Source of the DNA: Comamonas sp. KCTC 72670
GTDB lineage: Bacteria; Myxococcota; Myxococcia; Myxococcales; Myxococcaceae
Length of the DNA stretch: 64,000 nucleotides
Assembly: GCA_014656495.1 (NCBI GenBank)
Contig: BNCN01000005.1
Span: 434,001-498,000, forward strand
Reading direction: 5' to 3'
In this document: positions 58,823 through 64,000 of the stretch, in pieces
How the letters are laid out: each line of letters starts with the position of its first letter
Numbering within the stretch: position 1 is the stretch's first letter
Made by a program: the position numbers and the translations under genes
Notes under the pieces: generated by a model
What the model was told of the DNA's origin: nothing
The model's database searches: none
The model's input: the letters and a program-made list of their open reading frames with translations, nothing else

Positions 58823-61773
58823 TGCGCTGGAGGGGGCTCCTGGGCCTCGTCCTCGCGCTGTCCATGGAGGTCGAGGCAGTGGTGCCCGCCGAGGGGGCGC
58901 GGGCCGGGGTGGGCCGTGAGGTCGCCTCGCATGTTCCGGTCCCGTCTGAACCGACCCTGGGCACTCCCGGCGTGGAGGGGCCTGGGGATGCCCCGCCGGA
59001 GCAGGCGCAAGCACCGGCGAGCCTCGTCACGCCGGACCTGGGCGAAGCCCTGTCGGCGCGTCAGCTGCCCGAACGGGTGAAGGCGCTCGCGGCGGCGGGC
59101 GTGGTGTTGATTGGCGCCGCCGCGACCGACGCGGGGCTCGTCACCGAAGTGGAGGCGGGGCTGAACGCACTGCCTCCCGCGCTGCGCCGCCCCCCCGGAG
59201 GCACGCTGGAGTTCGTGCTGCACGCCGAGGTCGCGCCGCTGGGCCTGGGCGATGGCTCACCCGCGCATCCCGACTGGACGCAGGGCCGCACGCGTTTCCA
59301 CCTCTACCGGTACGCGCCTTCCGAAGAGCGCCGGGCCACGCTCCGCTTGTCGCGGCTGACGGACCTGGAGTCGGAGCGCCTGTGGCGCCGCCGCGCGGTC
59401 GTGCACGCGGTGATGCAGCGTTGGGATGACGCCCGCGGGTGGAGCGGCACCGACGCGTGGCGCAGGTTGTCGGGTTGGATGAAGCCCTTCGAGCGCCCGC
59501 TGGTGTGGAAGGAGGAGGTCCGTATCCGCTACGCGGGCGCCTTCAGCCGGGCCCTGGGGCAACGCAGCGCCTCGCTGGACCTCGTCACCTTCGCGGAGGA
59601 GTGGTTCGTCCCCGTGGAGTCCCTGCGCGCGGACGCGCTGCCCGTGGACGACCAGGTCCGCTGTCAGGAGTTCTCCAAGGCACGCGCGCTCGCGGAGCAG
59701 GTGGCCGCGTCTGGATTGGGCGACCTGCCGCCGCGCGGGGACTGTCCCGCCTACGACGCGTGGGCGGACCGGGAGGCCCTGTCTCACTTCGAGGTGCTCC
59801 TGGTGGCCTCCACGGGCCGTCAGCCGGAGTCGCTCTTCGGCCACCTGCTGTTGCGCCCGGTCTGGCGAGAAGGCGAGGTGCCTCGCGGCCCCAGCTTCGA
59901 GCGCGTGGTGCAATTGGTGGCGTTGACGGGGATGGAAGCCAAGGGACTGGGCTACGTGGTGAAGGGCATGACGGGCGCCTACGACACCGTGTTCCTCACG
60001 GGGACGATGGGCGACTTGTCCCACGAGGCGCTGGAGCTGGAGCAGCGCTCTGTCCGTCGCTTCCGGCTGCGGCTCAACCCCGGCGAGGACACCCGGATGC
60101 TGGAGCGGGTGTGGGAGCTCGAGCGCCGCGGGTACATGGGCTACTACTTCTTCACGGACAACTGCGCGAGCGCGCTCCTCTTCCTGCTCAACGGCGCGTT
60201 GGAGGGAGACCGTCAGGTGCGTCCTCCCGGACTGCTCTGGGTGCTCCCCACCGCCACGTTGGACACGCTGGCCGGGGTGCAGGTGGAGGGCCCCGAAGGC
60301 CGCCAGGTGCCGCTGCTGGAGCACGTCCCGGACGCCTTCGAGTCCACCGGAGACCGCGCGGTGCGCGCGCAGGCCGCGCGGCGGGAGGCGATGGAGTCGC
60401 TGGCGGGGCATGTCGGCGCCAACGAGCTCGCGAGCCTGCGCGAGGTCCACGCCCGCCTGCAGTCCCCCGAACCGCAGGCGCGCCAGGGAGCGTATGACGA
60501 CCTGCCCGCCGTGTTCTCGGCGGTGCTGTCCTCGGCGCGAACGGCGTCGCTCGACAGGGTTCGTGAGCGCCTGCACGCCTACGTCGCGCACACGGTCCGG
60601 GTGGAGCGCGCGGCGGTGGACCGGGCGGAAGGCGAGCGCCTGCGCATCGAGCGGGAGCGGCTGCTCGCGGTGAAAGTTCCATTGGCGGGCTCGGCGCAGG
60701 CGGGCACGCGGGAGCGCCAGCGCATCTTCGAAAGCGAGGATTCACTCCAGCGGCGGCTCGCGGTGCTGGACCGAATCACGGTGTTGAAGGACGCAATGGC
60801 CTCGGTGCCCCGCAGGCTGCCCACGCCGGAGGAGCTGCGGACGCTGGTGCGGGCCGAACGCACCGAGGCCGCCTTCACGCGGGCCACCGAGGTGCAGGGG
60901 GCGCTCAACGACGGCCCGCTGGCCCAGGTGGATCCGCTGAACTTCCTGGGAGAGGACCACCGCCGCAAGGTCGCGGCGGAGGCCCGCTGGGCGCAAGGGG
61001 CGCTGAGGGAGTCTGGCGCGGCGCGCCTGGCGCTGACGGTGGGCATGGACTTCCCCCTGGCGGGCGGTGTCCGGCCGCTGCTGGGGTTGCGCACCGCGGC
61101 CATGTCCGAGGCGCTGGGCGACGCGCGGCTTCACGGCTTCCAGCCGAGCAGCGAGCTGCGGGTGCTCGACGGCGAGCTGCTGCTGGCGCCGCGTTGGGGC
61201 ATGCCGAAGGTGGCGGTCTCCGACATGACGCTGGTGGGCTACCGCACGCTGCTGCGGGAGCTCCCCCAGTTTCGGGACTCCTTCTGGGACTCCCTGGGCT
61301 GGGGCGCGGAGGCCCGCGTCTCATCGAGCGATGCGCGGATGATGCCCTACCGCGCGTCCGTCCAGGCCGAGGCGCTGGTGGTGCTGGACGAGAACGCGCG
61401 CTTCTCGCGCTACACCGCCGTGGGGCTGGGCGGGCTCGCGCTCCTGCATTGGAGGCGCGACCTGATGACGCCCGCCGCGGGGCCGCGCCTCTCGGTGGCG
61501 CACCGCACGGGGCTGCCGGGCTCCGGCGCCAACGCGGTGCGCCTGGAGGCGGCCTATGCACCCACCTGGCGAGTGGGCGATGACCACTTCACCCACGAGG
61601 CGGGCGCCACGCTCCAGGTGGAGCTGTGGCTGGGGCGTCTGGGGCCCTTCGGTTTCCTGCTCACCCCCCGCGCCCAGGTCCGCTGGGAAGGGTGGGTGGC
61701 GCCCCCGACCGCTACGGCGTGGTGGGACGGCTCGGCGGAGCGGCGATTGGCGCTCGGCCTGGAGGTGCGCTGA
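58822..61773 (+). CDS. Large exported DUF4105 protein (983 aa)
   Basis: Signal-peptide-like start (LLGLVLALSMEVEA), a Pro/Glu linker, then a long periplasmic part. The DUF4105 core lies around residues 310-470: FEVLLVASTGRQPESLFGHLLLRPVW, LVALTGMEAKGLGYVVKGMTGAYD, GYMGYYFFTDNCASALLFLLNG, an arrangement seen in the N-terminal domain of LNB-type lipid-processing proteins with Cys and His in the putative active site. A coiled-coil region and a beta-rich, barrel-like C-terminus follow (aromatic-alternating strands to the end). Probably outer membrane. The 3' end overlaps the next gene antisense by 62 bp. Confidence 0.82.
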   Translation: MRWRGLLGLVLALSMEVEAVVPAEGARAGVGREVASHVPVPSEPTLGTPGVEGPGDAPPEQAQAPASLVTPDLGEALSARQLPERVKALAAAGVVLIGAAATDAGLVTEVEAGLNALPPALRRPPGGTLEFVLHAEVAPLGLGDGSPAHPDWTQGRTRFHLYRYAPSEERRATLRLSRLTDLESERLWRRRAVVHAVMQRWDDARGWSGTDAWRRLSGWMKPFERPLVWKEEVRIRYAGAFSRALGQRSASLDLVTFAEEWFVPVESLRADALPVDDQVRCQEFSKARALAEQVAASGLGDLPPRGDCPAYDAWADREALSHFEVLLVASTGRQPESLFGHLLLRPVWREGEVPRGPSFERVVQLVALTGMEAKGLGYVVKGMTGAYDTVFLTGTMGDLSHEALELEQRSVRRFRLRLNPGEDTRMLERVWELERRGYMGYYFFTDNCASALLFLLNGALEGDRQVRPPGLLWVLPTATLDTLAGVQVEGPEGRQVPLLEHVPDAFESTGDRAVRAQAARREAMESLAGHVGANELASLREVHARLQSPEPQARQGAYDDLPAVFSAVLSSARTASLDRVRERLHAYVAHTVRVERAAVDRAEGERLRIERERLLAVKVPLAGSAQAGTRERQRIFESEDSLQRRLAVLDRITVLKDAMASVPRRLPTPEELRTLVRAERTEAAFTRATEVQGALNDGPLAQVDPLNFLGEDHRRKVAAEARWAQGALRESGAARLALTVGMDFPLAGGVRPLLGLRTAAMSEALGDARLHGFQPSSELRVLDGELLLAPRWGMPKVAVSDMTLVGYRTLLRELPQFRDSFWDSLGWGAEARVSSSDARMMPYRASVQAEALVVLDENARFSRYTAVGLGGLALLHWRRDLMTPAAGPRLSVAHRTGLPGSGANAVRLEAAYAPTWRVGDDHFTHEAGATLQVELWLGRLGPFGFLLTPRAQVRWEGWVAPPTATAWWDGSAERRLALGLEVR

Positions 61774-62239
61774 GGAAGGCGGGGGCGCGGGAGTCCCCGC
61801 CCGCCCAGAACGGGCTGCTGACCGCGCCCGTGGCCGCGCCGATGAACATGCCGATGACGTAGAGGGCGGTGTATCCCCAGAAGCCCAGGCCCCAGAAGAG
61901 ATGGCTCTGCGTGGCCGTGCCAATGAAGAGGAGGAAGGCGAGGGTGGCGGGCACCGCCACCGAGGCGAAGGCGGCGGCGGCGAGCGCGCGTGACATCCGC
62001 CGCGCATGGAAGCCGCCGAACGCGCCCGCCAGCAGCCCGTTGAACAGGGGCAGGAAGAAGAGCGCGAGGCTGGTGAGCACCATCACCACCGTGCTGACGA
62101 TGAAGCGGTTGTGGACCGGGTTGATGGTGTCTGGCTTGAACGTCAGGTCCGGAGGGATTTCCCGGCGAACGTACTCGTAGCGTGTCTCCGGTCCGGATAG
62201 GGCCTTCTCCGGGTCCTGCGTCATGATGTGCTGGGCCAT
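61712..62239 (-). CDS. Small membrane protein (175 aa)
   Basis: The ATG at 62239 (MAQHIMTQDPEKAL) follows GGAGGAATC. After a polar N-terminus (YEYVRREIPPDLTFKPDTINPVH) come four membrane helices: FIVSTVVMVLTSLALFFLP, a glycine-rich loop, AAAAFASVAVPATLAFLLFIG and FWGYTALYVIGMFIGAATG. The C-terminal 20 residues overlap the DUF4105 gene. Family not recognised. Confidence 0.7.
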   Translation of the reverse strand: MAQHIMTQDPEKALSGPETRYEYVRREIPPDLTFKPDTINPVHNRFIVSTVVMVLTSLALFFLPLFNGLLAGAFGGFHARRMSRALAAAAFASVAVPATLAFLLFIGTATQSHLFWGLGFWGYTALYVIGMFIGAATGAVSSPFWAGGDSRAPAFLSAPPGRAPIAAPPSRPTTP

Positions 62240-62505
62240 GTCTGGATTCCTCCCACGAGGGCGAGTCAGCGCGTTCCGGATGGTCATGAGTTTGTGACGC
62301 CAGCGGGTGTACGGAAGGGCCGCCGGGCGCACCGCAGGGCGGGCCACCTGTCGGGCCCTGGATTTCCCCGTCCGGAATACTCGCGGAGTCCCTGGATACC
62401 GGCCCCCTCCCCCCAGAAGATGCGCGCCGGACTTGGCGGATGGTGGCCTCCGGCTATGCTGCCGCGCCCGGCAGCACCCCCATCCCTGCCCGTACGGAAA
62501 TTTCC

Positions 62506-62982
62506 ATGAGCTTTCGCCGCAATCTGCTGACCCTCGCCCTCGTCACCTCTTCCCTGCTGTCTGCCTGTGTGACGCAGCGGCCGTTCTACCGCGACATCAT
62601 GCAGCCCGAGGGCGCGTCGATCGCGGCGGGCACCCCGGTGGAGCTGGTCGTTCTGGACGCGGACACGAACCAGCCCGTGAAGGGCGCCAAGGTGCTCTGG
62701 GGTGAGGACTACCGGTGGCGCGAGTCCTACGTCACGGACGAGGACGGCCGGGTGGCCTTCGACGTGTCGCAGTCGCTGCTGAAGGAGAACCCGCTGGTGG
62801 AGATCGTGCTGCCCGCCGGCGTGCGCGCCTACCGCCTGCAGCTGGTGCCGCCGGGTGCGCCCATCGACGACGAGGCGCCCGAGGCCCCGGAGGCGCCCGA
62901 GGCCTCTGAGGCCCCCGCCGCCCCCGAGACTCCGGCGACGGAGGCCCCGGCCGCCGCCCCGGAGACCGCGCCCGGCACCTGA
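62506..62982 (+). CDS. Small lipoprotein with Ig-like (CarboxypepD_reg-type) domain and EAP tail (158 aa)
   Basis: Signal peptide and lipobox LSAC at residues 17-20. The mature part resembles a carboxypeptidase-regulatory-like beta fold: VELVVLDADTNQPVKGAKVLWGED and SYVTDEDGRVAFDVSQS. The C-terminus is a Pro/Glu/Ala repeat (EAPEAPEAPEASEAP). Periplasmic or outer-membrane anchored. Single gene, function unknown. Confidence 0.75.
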   Translation: MSFRRNLLTLALVTSSLLSACVTQRPFYRDIMQPEGASIAAGTPVELVVLDADTNQPVKGAKVLWGEDYRWRESYVTDEDGRVAFDVSQSLLKENPLVEIVLPAGVRAYRLQLVPPGAPIDDEAPEAPEAPEASEAPAAPETPATEAPAAAPETAPGT

Positions 62983-63006
62983 GCCGGCGCCTCATCCACG
63001 CGAGGC

Positions 63007-63681
63007 TCAGCCGAGCTTCGCGTGGAGGAAGTCGACGGTGCGCCGCCACGCCTTCGCGGCGTTGTCCGGCGAGTAGACCTCCGGACGCGTGTCATTGAAG
63101 AAGGCGTGCTGGGCGTCGTAGCGGTGAATCTCCGTCGGCACGCCGCCGGCCTTCAGCTTCTGCTCCAGCGCGTCCACCCGGTCCGGCGAGCACCAGTCAT
63201 CATTCTTGGCGAAGTGGCCGAGCACCGGCGCGCGGATGCGGGACAGGTCCGCGGCCTGCTCCGGGGGGATGCCGTAGAAGGGCACGGCGGCGTCGAGCCC
63301 CGGGTCGTTCGCGGCGGCCAGCAGCGTCAGCGCCCCGCCCATGCAGAAGCCCAGGATGGCCACCTTCGTGCCGTCCTTGCGTGCCCGCAGCGCCTCCACG
63401 GCGGCGCGCAGGTCCGCGGTGGCCTTGCCCCAATCCAGCGCCTTCAACATCGCGTTGGCCTCGTCGGCGTTCTTCGTCACGCGGCCGTCGTAGAGGTCCA
63501 CCGCGAAGACGGTGAAGCCCTCGCGCGCCAGCCGGTCCGCGACGTCGCGCGTGTGCGCGTTGAGGCCCCAGTACTCGTGGATGAGCACCACCGCTCCGGG
63601 CGCGTCGCCCTTGGGGGCCTCGCTCAGATAACCCGCCAGTGCCTGCCCCTGCTTGCCGATGAGCTGCGTCTGTCCCGTCAT
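63007..63681 (-). CDS. Dienelactone hydrolase family protein (224 aa)
   Basis: Alpha/beta hydrolase of the dienelactone hydrolase group: strand AVVLIHEYWGLNAHTRDVADRLAREGF, nucleophile Cys in ILGFCMGGALTLL, the Asp in HFAKNDDWCSPD and His in YDAQHAFFNDTRPEVY complete the triad. Length is normal. Acts in the cytoplasm on lactone or ester substrates; the true substrate is unknown. Divergent from the GreA/GreB-type gene. Confidence 0.9.
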   Translation of the reverse strand: MTGQTQLIGKQGQALAGYLSEAPKGDAPGAVVLIHEYWGLNAHTRDVADRLAREGFTVFAVDLYDGRVTKNADEANAMLKALDWGKATADLRAAVEALRARKDGTKVAILGFCMGGALTLLAAANDPGLDAAVPFYGIPPEQAADLSRIRAPVLGHFAKNDDWCSPDRVDALEQKLKAGGVPTEIHRYDAQHAFFNDTRPEVYSPDNAAKAWRRTVDFLHAKLG

Positions 63682-63786
63682 GGCTTCACCCTTGCGAGGA
63701 AATGAGAGGGGGCGCAGCTTAATGGCCGGCTCCGCGAACGGGCACGTGAACCCGCCGCCGTGCCCGCTTGGAGACAGAGGACCGGC

Positions 63787-64000
63787 ATGTCGAAGGCCTT
63801 CACGAAGGAAGACTCGGTGGATGAGGGCGTGCTGCCCGCCCGGCCGCGCGTGTTCTCGGGCGAGAAGCGCTACATCACCCCAGAAGGTTACCGGGCCCTC
63901 CAGGACGCGCTGGCGTCGGAGCAGGGGCCGGACCCCCGGGCGGGAGAACTCACGGAGCTGGAAGCGGGTGTGCGGCGCAAGGAGCGCGAGCGCCGCGCGC
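63787..64000 (+). CDS. GreA/GreB-type transcription elongation factor, 5' part only
   Basis: The gene runs off the right edge; 71 codons are present. SKAFTKEDS near the start and GEKRYITPEGYRALQDAL match GreB-like proteins, and the charged helix that follows (RRKERERR) begins the coiled-coil finger. Gre factors enter the RNA polymerase secondary channel and stimulate RNA cleavage to rescue stalled complexes. GreB-type is favoured by KAFTKED. Confidence 0.8.
   Translation, partial: MSKAFTKEDSVDEGVLPARPRVFSGEKRYITPEGYRALQDALASEQGPDPRAGELTELEAGVRRKERERRA

Overview
The window is very GC-rich with strongly GC-biased third codon positions and carries genes typical of the order Myxococcales: a TraA/TraB cell-surface pair with a MYXO-CTERM tail, a SUKH protein with a histone-H1-like tail, and dynamin-like GTPases. 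It is most likely a chromosomal piece of a Myxococcus- or Corallococcus-like myxobacterium. No rRNA, tRNA or CRISPR array was seen.

Layout. (1) About 1-14.8 kb is the right end of an integrated phage-like element. Most of it is a chain of very small minus-strand genes whose starts overlap the previous stop (ATGA or GTGA, usually behind a GGAGGT-like ribosome binding site). They encode two ASCH-domain proteins, a DUF5131 (phage Gp37/Gp68) protein, a MazG-like protein, several zinc-ribbon miniproteins, a lipoprotein and membrane or secreted proteins. A divergent control region near 11.02-11.25 kb starts a plus-strand arm that leads to a small excisionase-like HTH protein and a tyrosine recombinase at the junction. 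The last codons of the recombinase run antisense into the host thioredoxin-like gene, so the attachment site probably lies there. Virion genes, if any, are off the left edge. (2) 14.8-19.4 kb: thioredoxin-like protein, SUKH/H1-like protein, small acidic protein, DUF218 protein, response regulator. (3) 19.4-23.3 kb: an ATP synthase piece, atpG-atpD-(periplasmic protein)-atpC, lacking the genes for alpha, delta and FO. (4) 23.3-25.7 kb: a nitric-oxide defence operon of truncated haemoglobin, [2Fe-2S]/FAD reductase, NsrR and a cysteine-less thioredoxin-fold protein, with an NsrR-type palindrome in front. (5) 26-33 kb: ADP-ribosylglycohydrolase, two small envelope proteins, cydAB and a TonB-dependent receptor with a Fur-like site upstream.

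(6) 33-46 kb: metabolic and regulatory genes: SDR, pgi, fatty acid hydroxylase, TetR, M23 peptidase, a membrane GTPase, a DDAH-like enzyme with a partner protein, a metallo-beta-lactamase-like protein, a DCC-lipase maturation factor fusion and a Big2 lipoprotein. (7) 46.3-50.1 kb: traA-traB, the outer membrane exchange receptor and its OmpA partner, in one translationally coupled operon. (8) 50.3-57.6 kb: a DAC-like putative nucleotide sensor, a second dynamin-like GTPase, a thioredoxin/TPR lipoprotein, a metallophosphoesterase and a LuxR-type regulator. (9) 57.8-64 kb: a serine-rich lipoprotein coupled to a DUF4105 protein, small membrane and lipoproteins, dienelactone hydrolase and the start of a GreA/GreB factor.

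Themes: oxygen and NO respiration (atp, cyd, NsrR module), envelope remodelling (TraAB, GTPases, lipoproteins) and a mobile element packed with tiny metal-binding proteins. All family assignments come from reading motifs by eye; no database search was possible.
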